The position numbers and the translations under genes were made by a program. A DNA stretch of 64,000 bases, taken from contig OX359201.1 in the NCBI GenBank assembly GCA_947172415.1, positions 310,001 through 374,000 on the forward strand. The letters are read 5' to 3'. This document shows, in pieces, positions 1 through 11,341 of this stretch. The notes under the pieces were generated by a model, which searched no databases, was not told the DNA's origin, and worked only from the letters and a program-made list of their open reading frames with translations. Within the stretch, counting starts at the first letter, position 1; each line of letters opens with the position of its first letter. Source of the DNA: Chondrosia reniformis. Its lineage: Eukaryota > Porifera > Demospongiae > Chondrillida > Chondrillidae.

Positions 1-382
1 CACTCTTCTTAAAGGATCATCACCTACAGTATCATAAAGTAGATTTGAGGACAAAAAACAGTTTTAAAATTTAACTGTAAGTGCCAAAAATGTGTTTAGT
101 CCCAGACCACATTTTCGGCACTTCATTACAAAGTATAAAAATGAACTAACTCCAGTTGTTTGTATAAGCAGGTTTAGAATGGAAAAGTAGCAAGCTAACA
201 AACATCAGTCATTTTACATTAATTTTGAAAAATAGATAAAGTTATCATTATTTCAAAAAAGGAATTTAACTTGAGGAAAATAATTCTTTATGAATTAGTA
301 CTCATTTTTAGTCATGTCAGTTGAACTATACCAGGGCTGTAGGAAACTCATAAGAGTTGGTCAGGCCATGGCCATTTACTTA

Positions 383-3300
383 TCAAAATATCGCTGCTCT
401 TTGCAGCGTTTGAACATGACAACATGATTTTAATTGTATAAAAAATGCCGGCCACAACGAGGCGACGATCGTTTGGGTGTAATTTCTAACAACTATATAC
501 TTATTCAATGCAGGCACACCTTTAGAAGCAGTTTGGTTCAGATAATGACCTGACTTAAATCCTTCTCTAAGCTCTGATGCTCTTGAAGTCCGATAATCAT
601 GGTCATCTGTTTTCTCTGAGTGGTCATTCGTTAGTGCAAGTTGTGAAACTGAATCAGATCCGCTAGATAATTCCTCACTTCTAGGAGATTCCTTATTTAA
701 TGGAGAGGAATTTTCATGAGGAGAAGGTAACTTTCTTTTGTCTGAGTTAGGCCCTGTAGATTGAAAGTAAAAATATTCTGTATCAGTAACCATCTGGATC
801 TGTTCTACACAATTAACACTTAGTCTGTACTTAAAAGATATGGTGGTAGTGGTAATATTTCTTTCAAATGTTTCAATGAAGTGCTAAAAACACTTCCTTA
901 ATTATACATTAATATATATAAGCAGGCATATTGAAGCCATAACTTAGCTATGCATATGAACATATATAACTGTTCTAACTATTGTATATTCACAGAATTT
1001 AAACCAAGTCACTTTGACAGTTGAATTTGGTGTTATGGAAAGAAGTGCTAGGAATACCAGCTATAGCGTATATAGGGTAAAACACTACAAAGAAATAGAG
1101 ACTGGAACTTCAAACATGGTATACAGGCATACAAAGTCTTCATTTACCTTCAGTATGAGGATTAGTGTTGGTGGAAAGAGAAGATATGACAAGTTCTGAA
1201 AGACCTCGTAGATTAGATTCTTCCTCTCCAAGTTTCCAATTCAACTGGCCATCTGTTTCTTGGTTTAACTGTATAAAATAAAAAGCAATTCCAAAACATC
1301 TTCAGGATTATAGATTTCTCAGCGAAGCATATTTTTGATCTACCTACCTCTGAATTGTCAAGTCTGAAGATAACATTAATCCTATTTTCCAAGTATGTTT
1401 TAAATGTCGTCTGGTTTTCTTCCAGTTTAGTTTCATCATATGAATTAACAAGTATAGCAACCTGCATAATCAGAGTAATGGTAATATTCTATTTACGGAT
1501 GGTTCAAAAACATGGCACCTTCCATCCAGCCACCTTCTTCTGTTTCTATAACTAGGAATCAGCGGACTTAGCATGATTTTGTACCTGATATCTACCATAC
1601 CATCTGGTACCCGATTATAGAAACAGCTGCTGAAGTAGAGATATAAAGCCTATTTGAGACCTGGTCTTAGATTTCAGTATGCCACTTCGGTATGGTTATA
1701 TTTTCCATGCCTACTTTAAACTTCACTTTTTAAACATTTATACTTAACTAATATTTATAAGATACTGTAGTTTTATTGATCAGGAAAGAATAGAGTTCAT
1801 TTACACTTACTTCGGGTTTAGCGGTAGAGTCAATCTTTGTGGTACTAAGTTGTTCTATTTTGATACCTTCATCAAGTAAGTCAACGTATAGGGTGTAAAG
1901 TAGCCGTCTTTTCTTTGCAATGTCTTCTGAAAGGTTATTAACCTTTCCTTCTGGAATATAAAACTGGAGTCTAACACTTCCTTCTTCATATCCAGCAAGA
2001 AATACAGCATGGAGAGGTAGAGATAGGACAGAGCAGACACACTTCTTGATCTTCAAGACATCTGGAAGAGACAGTCTGTCTGGTCTCGTGGGAAGAGTAA
2101 GAACCATCAGCTTGTGCAGCGGAGGCATTCTTGAAAGAACATCTGTTGACTGAGTGAGCACGGAGAGATAAGCCTTATCATCATCCCACAACTGCTGAAA
2201 GGTATCAACTATATCACTGATTGTGGCCCTCAGCTCTTTGTCCTCAGCCGAACATCTTCCTCTAATGTACTTGAGCAGGTCAATGTCATATGCAGACCAG
2301 AACTTACTGATATCCAGGTTGTCAGGTGCCTTGTGGTCAGGGAGGAGTGGGTGACCTGTTTCTTCTTGTAAATCCTTACTGACTTCACTTAAGCGACACC
2401 TTAGAGACTTATTATCCAATATTATTTCTTTGATTTCTGTAAAGTTATAATATATATGAATATGTAGTCATATAGTGTAGGTTACAATATATCAGAGTAA
2501 TCTAGAGTATTAAATATTTCACAGACATTTGGGAGAGTCATGCGATTTAAATAAATTTCAGAGAATTTTAATAGTTTCAAAATTGAAAATAAATTTTCCA
2601 TTCCTCTGTTAATGAAGGTGTGTTTAATCCCAGGCTGCCTTAATGCAATGGTATATAAATCAGTTTTAGTCCATAGCCTTGGATGTTTGCTGAAATATAA
2701 TTACTCGGCCTAGGCTCTGCCTTGCCTTCGTAATATATTTCAGCTATAGTCTTCACCTCTGGGTTATATACCCATTACATATATATATATATATTATACA
2801 TATAATGATGGAAATCCTATATTGACATATTTCAAAGCATTGTGTCTACATTTAATTAGTTCTGCATCATACCAAATTGCTTTTCCAGAGTTGTACTATC
2901 TCTGAGGGCTCCAATATCTTTTACTGAATCATCTTGAGATCCACCATGCTGTTTATGTATTTCATCTAAAGCACCCTGGTCCGACTGTACTGGTCTGTCC
3001 ACAATAACCTCATCTAAAGCACCCTGGTCCGACTGTACTGGTCTGTCCACAGAAACCTCATCTAAAGCACCCTGGTCCGACTGTACTGGTCTGTCCACAG
3101 TAACCTCATCTAAAGCACCCTGGTCCGACTGGACTGGTCTGTCCACAGTAACCTCATCTAAAGCACCCTGGTCCGACTGTACTGGTCTGTCCACAGAAAC
3201 CTCATCTATAATTGAGAAACGCTCTTCCTTCTCTCTGAGCCTCCTTTCGATGTTTTCTACTCTTGATCTTCTTGATCTCCTGTGGCAATATTGGAATTAC

Positions 3301-6300
3301 GTCAGATAAAAACATACTTTTCACACAATATATATATGTTAATATTCATTGATAATGATTCTTGTCTTAACAGCTATAGGCTTTATGACACATCACTGAG
3401 TAACAATCTCATGCCCCAAAAATGGTATCTCTAAATGCATACTATAAGAGTATCATTGCACAGCTGAAAAAAAGGTACCTAACATAGTATTCAATGCATA
3501 TCAATTAACACCTAATAAATCAGCAACAAATAGATTTTGGGTATCATTTGACTATTCACATAGTATCATACAATGATTAGCTGATAAAATGTCTATAAAA
3601 CTTGCTTACTTTGAGTTGATCAGTTCATTCACAACTTCATGAAATCCACTACCTTTCAATGCAGTAGTAAGCTTGGACAACGTAGCTTCATCTCCTTGTT
3701 CATCCCTCCATGATGCCAAGGATGTGTAGAAGGCTTCAGATGGTCCAGTTACATGTGTTTTATCTGATTGTGCAATTACATCATCACTAACTCCTAAACG
3801 TCTGCACACTCCCTTCCACTTCTTAACTGCTATAGAGTCAGCTACATCTTGAAGTTGAACAGTTGTCACTCTCCTTCTTAAGAGATCATCAGCTACAATT
3901 GTGTATACGTACGTAGTTACAGTTTACCACACATTGATTAGAACATATAAGTGATTACAGGTTGGTAATATTCTCACACTATAGAGAGAATATGACAGGC
4001 ATATAATTCGTATTGTATTTGGCATGTACATTACAAACAGTATTACTTTGAATTAGTTTAGCTTGAGGCATGAATTAAAGGTGTGGGGTTTATTCAAGGG
4101 CAGGAATTAAATAACTCCTTGAGATTTTTATTTTAATGACCATTCAACATACTGTACATTTGTACGTAAGACCTACATGTGTCTATAGGCACAGTTATAG
4201 ATCATTACCTCGTACTCCTTTTTCACTTCCACTTGTATGTTCCCCACTCAACCTCTTCTCCATCTCACTGGCAAGCTGATGAAATCCACTCTTCTTTAGA
4301 GCTGTTAGGACAGATTTCCATGTCCTGGGAAGATCTCCAGTGTCTCCTTCTCTTGACAGCCATTTTGCACTCAGCCCATTAAAACATCTCCTCCATATTG
4401 CTTCATCACTCTCTCCATCTGAGGCAGTCTGTTTCACATCTCTCTCTATCCTCTTCAGAAGGGACATCTCAACTCCAAGGTGACGACCAAAGTCCGTCCA
4501 ATAAGGAGATACTTGACTACAGACTAGTTCATCCAGTAAAGTTGGGGTTGATGTTATTCCTAAATGTAATATAGGCAAATGACAGTGATAAAGTACTTGT
4601 TTACTTGTTCTAATATATAGTATAATCATTTGGGGCTACAAAAAGTCAAAACAATAACAAAATTAATACTGATATTTCTCTAACACATTCACTGTGCACT
4701 GACAGACAAGAGGGTATCGCACGACCTATTCTGCAATATTGCACAGGATATTTATCAAACAAGATTATATATATACAACACTGACATTTTTCTCAAACAC
4801 ATTCAGTGTATACGTACCTTCAGGAGAATGTTCAGTGACTGATGTTTGATTCATTTGTTTCAAAACAGGTACACTATCTTGTGATAGACTCCAGTCATAG
4901 AAAAACTCTGACAGAGGAATAGTAGTTATCTCTTCACTTCTGTATGGAACCACTGCAGTTCCACCTTTCTCTACAGTCTTAATGATAGAAGACACAGCAG
5001 CTTGTACTCCACTTCGGATGCCATCCTTGACCTTCACCAGAACAGACACAGTCCTCATGTTGGGACAGTGATGTTCTTTCATTTTTATCACCTCTCGGAT
5101 GACCTTAGGAGCTTCCTTCATTAGTGGGAGGATCCCATTTCGGCTGCGAACTAATACTTGAACAGTTGCTTTACTAGAGAATGTTTGAACTTGAAAGTCT
5201 ACTTCATGTATAGTGGACCAGAAGATCCCATTCTTCCATACAGTACAGGAGTGCTGAAGGACCTGATTGTCTTTGTCATCTGTCACTTGTTGGATAAACT
5301 TGTGAGCAAGTCTGAGGAAAATGGAGTGTTGGAATCGCGGAGAGAGGAATGGATATCCAAGTCCTCTCAACTCCCAACACAACCAAACACAACTTTGTAC
5401 ATCTGATGGAGATGAACCAAATGGATTTAATGGAGCATCTTGGCTAACTAGTGATGGGAAATATAACCATTCATAACGAGTAGCTAACAAAGACCTAATT
5501 TCATCTCTAAGAAGATCACTGTCTACTGGATGACAGAATTCCATGGATATTAACAATTTCTTTATCAGTTCAGGACTTAAATTACTACCTTTAAATGCTT
5601 GATCTAATTCCCTAGATTGGACAAGTCCAAACTTGTTAGCAAGGTCCTTGTGATGCATGGGAAACTCATTTAATTCAGGAGCAAACAGTTTACCATGAAT
5701 ATCAGTAAATACTTCCTCCATCTCTAGGATGAGTACACCGTCCTCCAATGTCTCCTTATTTGGAAGGTATATGACAAGTCCAGCAGAAGAAAGGTCTTGA
5801 CAATACTCATGAATGAGAGAGATTGTGTAATGAGAAGAGAGAATATCCACTAAGTTCTTCAGTTGTGTAAATGAGTGATGTTTTACCTTTTTCCAGAACA
5901 AACAGGTACGGAGAGACACTTGTGATGCGATGTTTTTTGTGACTTGCTTATCTAGTGTCCTGCTGTAGCCTTTGAAGTAGTTTGTCAACTGTTCAAGACC
6001 TTGTGAAGCCAACTTTCGACAATCCATTGGAATGCAGTCTACAAACGCAACGATGTTATGATTTATCTTTGATTTTAGTGTCTGAAAACACCTAGTATGT
6101 GAATCAACAACTTCAGATGTCCTCTGGAATGTATCTAAATGACTGCCAATCAGAAAAATTTGCAATTGAATATTTTCACTACATATGGATTGAATAGGAG
6201 ACAACCATTCCATACACTGGTCTACCCTTTCCTTATAAGGAATCCTCAGGTCTACTACCATCAGGAATGTGATGATGATTCCTCTTGAAGACAAAGCAGC

Positions 6301-8526
6301 TTCCAGAAAGGCATAATGAGAAGAATAGTATTCTGATTGACCAGCAAAATCAAAGAATAGCATTTTACCATATTTCTCATCATCCAAAGTTTTAACATCA
6401 ATACCAGCAGTTCTGTTTGGAATATTTCTAACATTACGAATTCCTTTGAACCAGTAGTCTTTATTTGACTCTCTAATTGCTTCAACAAGTGTGGACTTGC
6501 CAACTTTTGGATGTCCAATAACACAAACCATTCTACGACTCTCAAGTGAAAGTGAAAGTAGATTACTTTTGACCGATTGCAACAAGTTATTGTCTGCCAA
6601 GTCAGCAAATGTCTTCCCATCTTCATCTTGTGCATCAAGGTCAGCTCCAGCTTCAAGTAGCAACAAAGGGATAGTTAGATCAGTAGCATCTGCAGAATAA
6701 TGTAGAGCTGTTCTACCTTTGTCATCTCTCAAGTTCATCTTACAGTTCTTCTTAATAAGCAAATGGATTATTTCCAAATGGCCTTCCTCTACTGCTCTAT
6801 GTAGTGCAGTCTCACCTACTTGGTTGACAACATTCACATTACAACCAACTTTTAATAAACATTTCACTAGTTCAGTGTTTCCATGAAATACAACATTTAG
6901 TAAAGTGCCCTTGTCATTAAGGAAAGTTACATCTACCTTACAACCTGCCTTAATAAGCAAATGGATTATTTCCAAATGGCCTTCCTCTACTGCTCTATGT
7001 AGTGCAGTCTCACCTACTTGGTTGACAACATTCACATTACAACCAACTTTTAATAAACATTTCACTAGTTCAGTGTTTCCATGAAATACAACATTTAGTA
7101 AAGTGCCCTTGTCATTAAGGAAAGTTACATCTACCTTACAACCTGCCTTAATAAGCAAATGGATTAATTCCAAATGACCTCCCTTTACTGCTCTATGTAG
7201 TGCAGTCTCACCTACTTTGTTGACAACATTCACATTACAACCAACTGATATTAGGAGTTTGACTATTTCAATCTTATTATAAGTAGAGGCTATCATTAAT
7301 GCTGTCTTTCCATCAACATTAACTGCATCCACCTTACAACCTGCCTTAATAAGCAAATGGACTATTTCCAAATGACCTCTCCTTACTGCTTTATGTAGTG
7401 CAGTCTCACCTACTTTGCTGACAACATTCACATTACAACCAACTTTTAATAAGCATTTCACTAGTTCAGTGTTTCCACGAAATGCAGCATTTAGTAAAGT
7501 GCACTTGTCATTAAGGAAAGCTACATCCACCTTACAACCTGCCTTAAAAAGCAAAAGGATTATTTCCAAATAGCCTTCCTCTACTGCCCTATGTAGTGCA
7601 GTCTCACCTACTTGGTTGACAACATTCACATTACAACCAACTTTTAATAAGCATTTCACTAGTTCAGTGTTTCCACGAAATGCAGCATTTAGTAAAGTGC
7701 ACTTGTCATTAAGGAAAGCTACATCCACCTTACAACCTGCCTTAAAAAGCAAAAGGATTATTTCCAAATAGCCTTCCTCTACTGCCCTATGTAGTGCAGT
7801 CTCACCTACTTTGCTGACAACATTCACATTACAACCAACTTTTAATAAGCATTTCACTAGTTCAGTGTTTCCACGAAATGCAGCATTTAGTAAAGTGCAC
7901 TTGTCATTAAGGAAAGCTACATCCACCTTACAATCTGCCTTAAAAAGCAAAAGGATTATTTCCAAATAGCCTTCCTCTACTGCCCTATGTAGTGCAGTCT
8001 CACCTACTTGGTTGACAACATTCACATTACAACCAACTTTTAATAAGCATTTCACTAGTTCAGTGTTTCCACGAAATGCAGCATTTAGTAAAGTGCACTT
8101 GTCATTAAGGAAAGCTACATCCACCTTACAACCTGCCTTAAAAAGCAAAAGGATTATTTCCAAATAGCCTTCCTCTACTGCCCTATGTAGTGCAGTCTCA
8201 CCTACTTGGTTGACAACATTCACATTACAACCAACTTTTAATAAGCATTTCACTAGTTCAGTGTTTCCATGAAATACAGCATTTAGTAAAGTGCACTTGT
8301 CATTAAGGAAAGCTACATCCACATTACAACCTGCCTTAATAAGCAAATGGATTATTTCCAAATAGCCTCCCTCTACTGCTGCATGCAGTGCAGTCTCACC
8401 AGTTTCATCTTGTGCACCCAACCAATCGGAACCCTTTATGTGGCTTGTTAGTATCCTTCTTACATATTGAATATCTCCTCTTCTACAGGCATTGGTTAAC
8501 TCTCTGATGTCAGCTGAGCTAGACAT
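383..8526 (-). CDS. Ankyrin-Roc-COR-death domain protein (ROCO family) with a novel C-terminal module
   Basis: Predicted cytoplasmic signalling GTPase. The first coding exon (4818-8526) starts at an ATG at 8526, just before the first ankyrin repeat. It encodes about 18 ankyrin repeats, then a Roc GTPase with P-loop GHPKVGKST and G3-like DFAGQSEY, then a COR domain. Exons at 4209-4559 and 3610-3892 each encode a death domain. Exon 2873-3280 encodes a linker with five 16-residue repeats. Exons 1811-2436 and 1348-1461 form a module also found in the membrane CARD protein at 37-41 kb. Exons 1148-1268 and 383-804 give a Ser/Pro-rich tail. Splice phases agree throughout except at the start of exon 2873-3280, where coding-like sequence is one base out of frame near 3240-3245. 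Residues RVENIERR and LREKEERFSIIDEV sit in adjacent frames. An assembly error, a real mutation or an unusual acceptor could explain this. ROCO plus death domains recalls adaptors of innate immunity and cell death. Function is inferred from domains only. Confidence 0.85.
2962..3206 (-). repeat. 48-bp coding minisatellite (16-residue repeat)
   Basis: Five 48-bp units lie in a linker exon of the ROCO gene. They encode the repeat VDRPVQSDQGALDEVT with few changes. The unit length is a multiple of three, so copy-number change keeps the frame. The peptide is acidic and probably disordered. Confidence 0.85.
6560..8440 (-). repeat. Tandem 198-bp coding repeats encoding paired ankyrin repeats
   Basis: About nine units of 66 residues (two ankyrin repeats each) follow one another inside the ROCO exon. 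Typical unit motifs are VGETALHRAVEEGYLEI and GNTELVKCLLKVGCNVNVV. Several neighbouring units are almost identical at the DNA level, with alternating endings NVVNQ and NVVSK. This points to recent unequal crossing-over or gene conversion. One unit near 7240-7340 has a diverged second ankyrin repeat, which marks the boundary between two blocks of expansion. Confidence 0.9.
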
Positions 8527-8965
8527 GCAATGGGCTGGAAACTGATGTGGTATAAGCAAGTGATTCTAAAATGAAAAGTACATTTTAGTATGAACTACTA
8601 CTGTAACAGAAGTAAACTATTAATTGATTATTTGGTGACATCTTATATGCTGTTACAATGAGGTATGTAGTGTAGCTTGAAAGTATTGCAAACATATACG
8701 TACGTACATATAGTATTACTAGTGCTTTCTAATCATTGGCTCCAACTCACTAAATTTCACAAGGTGTAAAACACAGTAAGTGTATATAGAAAGCTTTCTC
8801 AAGGAATATTGAAGTGCTTCTGATCTTCTTTAGAAACTGGGCGTTTTCGCATGGTGTGATGCTAATTTTAGAACAACCAATATGGGGTGATCAACTATAT
8901 TAAGAATTGACCAAATTTGGAATGATTATTTGCATAAATATGCATTATAAATTTATATACAAATA
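8527..8965. other. Intergenic gap between two minus-strand genes
   Basis: AT-rich spacer between the ROCO start codon and the stop codon of the uncharacterised upstream gene. It must hold the ROCO promoter and 5' UTR and the 3' end of the next gene. I see no coding sequence or clear element in it. Confidence 0.6.
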
Positions 8966-11242
8966 TTATTTTAATATTTTTTGTCTCTTTTCAGTTACAC
9001 TAGCAGTGGGTGGAGGTACTCTAATTGGTGCACACTCTAGTGAAGTCACATGTCTAGAGGTTGTATGTTTGGGCTGTCTGCTGGAGAATGAACATGGAGT
9101 AACAGTCATCACCCCCTCCCCACCAGGGTGGGGTGGAGAGTGTCCAGTCTGGTTGGCTGACAAGTAGTATTTCAGTGAGTCCAGTGAGAGAGGCTCCCGT
9201 GGAAATGACAGGAGACGAGGTGCTCGGGGGTGGGGACAATCCCCAAATGGGTATCTCCGGATGGGGGCTTGTTTGGGAATGAACCAACCCTTCAGGTCAT
9301 CTGGTTCTGCAGCTACTGTCACTTTTGTCTCTTTAGCATTCTCCTTTAAAACATTCTTCTCTGGATTGTCTTTACTGACAACCTCTTCATGTTTACTTTC
9401 AACCACTTTCGTCTCATCTTTGTACAGTAGTAGAGTGTCACTTTTCAAGTCTTCCTTATCTCTTGTATCAATGTGCTCAATTTGGTCTTTATGGGATATG
9501 CGACGCTCAGTGCATGCTTGTTGAACTGGCTGATCTTGTTCCTTTTCTGTCTCTCCAACACTCTCCTCCCGTTGAACGTGTTTACTTGTAAGAGGGTCCT
9601 GAACAGTCTTGTCCTGTGAGGGCTGGGTGGATGGGGAGTGTTGCAGTTCACTGAACATGGGATTGACAGACAATAGCTCATGAGATCAGATGTACACATT
9701 CTTAAGCATTACATTCATACCTATGTATGTATGTAGGTATATACGTATATGTATATGAGTATAATGTATACAAATGTGTGTACATGCACCTGATGTGGGT
9801 ATTGTCCAGTATCATAGCAAGTTCCTCCTGAGTCAGTTGAATCAAATCTGAATAACTACACACAAACATTAGTATGATATCAATGGCTATGTATTCAATA
9901 TAAATACTTGAACTTACTACTCATTGGCCAGGTCTTTGTACCACTTGGCATTGCTTGGAGTAGAAGTGTTTCTCTTCTTCTTCTTCACCTCTGGAGAGCT
10001 CCTCTTCGGTAGCTCAACCATCTCATTCAAGTAGGTCACACCTCCCGAGGTACGCTTGACCTGACACAGGAGATGATGGGTGGGAGGGGAGTTGGTGGGA
10101 GGGGAGTTGGTGGGAGGGGAGTTGGTGGGAGGGGAGTTGGTGGGAGGGGAGTTGGTGGGAGGGGAGTTGGTGGGAGGGGAGTTGGTGGGAGGGGAGTTGA
10201 TGGGAGGGGAGTTGGTGGGAGGGGAGTTGGTGGGAGGGGAGTTGGTGGGAGGGGAGTTGGTGGGAGGGGAGGAGGTGGGAGGGGAGTTGTTGGGAGGGGA
10301 GTTGGTGGGAGGGAAGTTGATGGGAGGGGAGTTGGTGGGAGAGGAACAATATATAAAGCAAGAATAGCTGGACTTCAATTCACTCACTTTCTGTTTCTTC
10401 CTCCTTGATGACTGCTTGGGAACCCAGATGTAAAATGGAGTAAAGTCGTAATCACTGATGTCACTGCTAGAGGACCTGCCTTGCTCCAGACACACATCAA
10501 CACGATGAACCTGTCTTGGCAAGGACGGACTACTGGAGACAGTCCTTGTAGGTTTAGGTGAAGTGGTAGCTGAAGGGGTCCTCGGGGCAATGGGAGGAAG
10601 GGAAATCCCCAGACTAGAGTTTATACTCTGAACAGTCAAAGTAGGAATAGATGGATCTAGTGCGACAGAGCAGATCAGAGAGTGTAAAGAGTAGAGAGTA
10701 ATGGGGTAGGGATTTCTTCTTACTGCATCCAAATTATGATAAGGGTGGGATCTTTACATTACTCTCTACTATAAGGGTTGGACCCTAGGCTTGAAGAGCA
10801 TTTGGAGATGCAGTTGGTTCTTCTTCTCGAGTTCATGGTCAAACGGTTCAATCCAGTGGATAGTCATCTCCAAATGCTCTTCAAGCCTAGGGTCCCACCC
10901 TTATAGTAGAGAGTAATGTAAAGATCAATACACATTACATATATACAATGAATTCTGAAGAATATAAAAGCAAAAATTGACAAAGTGAAAGAATTGGTTA
11001 CGTATAGCATGCATAGGCCTACTTTCGTAATTTTATCGATAAGAACCAAAGAAATTGAAATACGTACGTAGTCCATAAGTTAAATTGATTGGCCTACCTG
11101 AGTTTGATTTTGTCTTCTGTTCGGCACCTTCGGAGGACAAGCGCTTGTGGTATATCTTTTGGAGATAGGACGCGTAGAATGCGTTACCGTCTGTTTTGGA
11201 GTTTCTCCCTTTCAAATTTCTCCAGTCCTTAGCGGCAGCCAT
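8966..11242 (-). CDS. Uncharacterised basic/Ser-Pro-rich protein, about 435 residues
   Basis: I do not recognise this protein. A phase-consistent model has exons 11098-11242, 10388-10656, 9918-10060, 9790-9855 and 8966-9650. The ATG at 11242 gives MAAAKDWRNLKGRNSKTDG. The middle is rich in Ser, Pro and basic residues (RRKKQK, KKKKR), which would suit a nuclear location. A helical segment reads WYKDLANEYYSDLIQLTQEE. The long last exon is charged, then ends with short Pro-rich patches such as APIRRYPFGDCPHP. No enzyme motif is visible. The start codon lies only 100 bp from the syntaxin-6 stop codon on the same strand. The G/C-skewed repeat at 10.1-10.3 kb falls in an intron and is not coding. 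Confidence 0.7.
10071..10344. repeat. 15-bp intronic minisatellite (GTTGGTGGGAGGGGA)
   Basis: About 18 copies of a 15-bp unit, with runs of G on the plus strand, lie in the intron 10061-10387. The host gene is on the minus strand, so in its transcript the array is C-rich and pyrimidine-rich and sits just upstream of the 3' splice site. All frames are open by chance, so the PPTNS-like reading frame is not protein. Confidence 0.9.
10749..10926. mobile_element. Hairpin element, MITE-like, with about 62-bp inverted arms
   Basis: The left arm (10749-10810) and right arm (10865-10926) are reverse complements with about one mismatch, starting and ending GATCTTTACATTACTCTC. The spacer is about 54 bp. 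It lies in the first intron of the 9-11 kb gene. No coding capacity and no clear target duplication was seen. Confidence 0.65.
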
Positions 11243-11341
11243 TTTAATCAATATCCATGGTTACGACACGTCCATTTTTATCCGATAAATGAAACCATTA
11301 AATCTCAAATTAAGTATATGTAATGTACGTACATATATGTT

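Noticed and set aside
10023-10732. Pro-Thr-Asn-Ser repeat protein
   Set aside because: Splice phases on both sides show the 15-bp array is intronic; only the flanking parts are coding.
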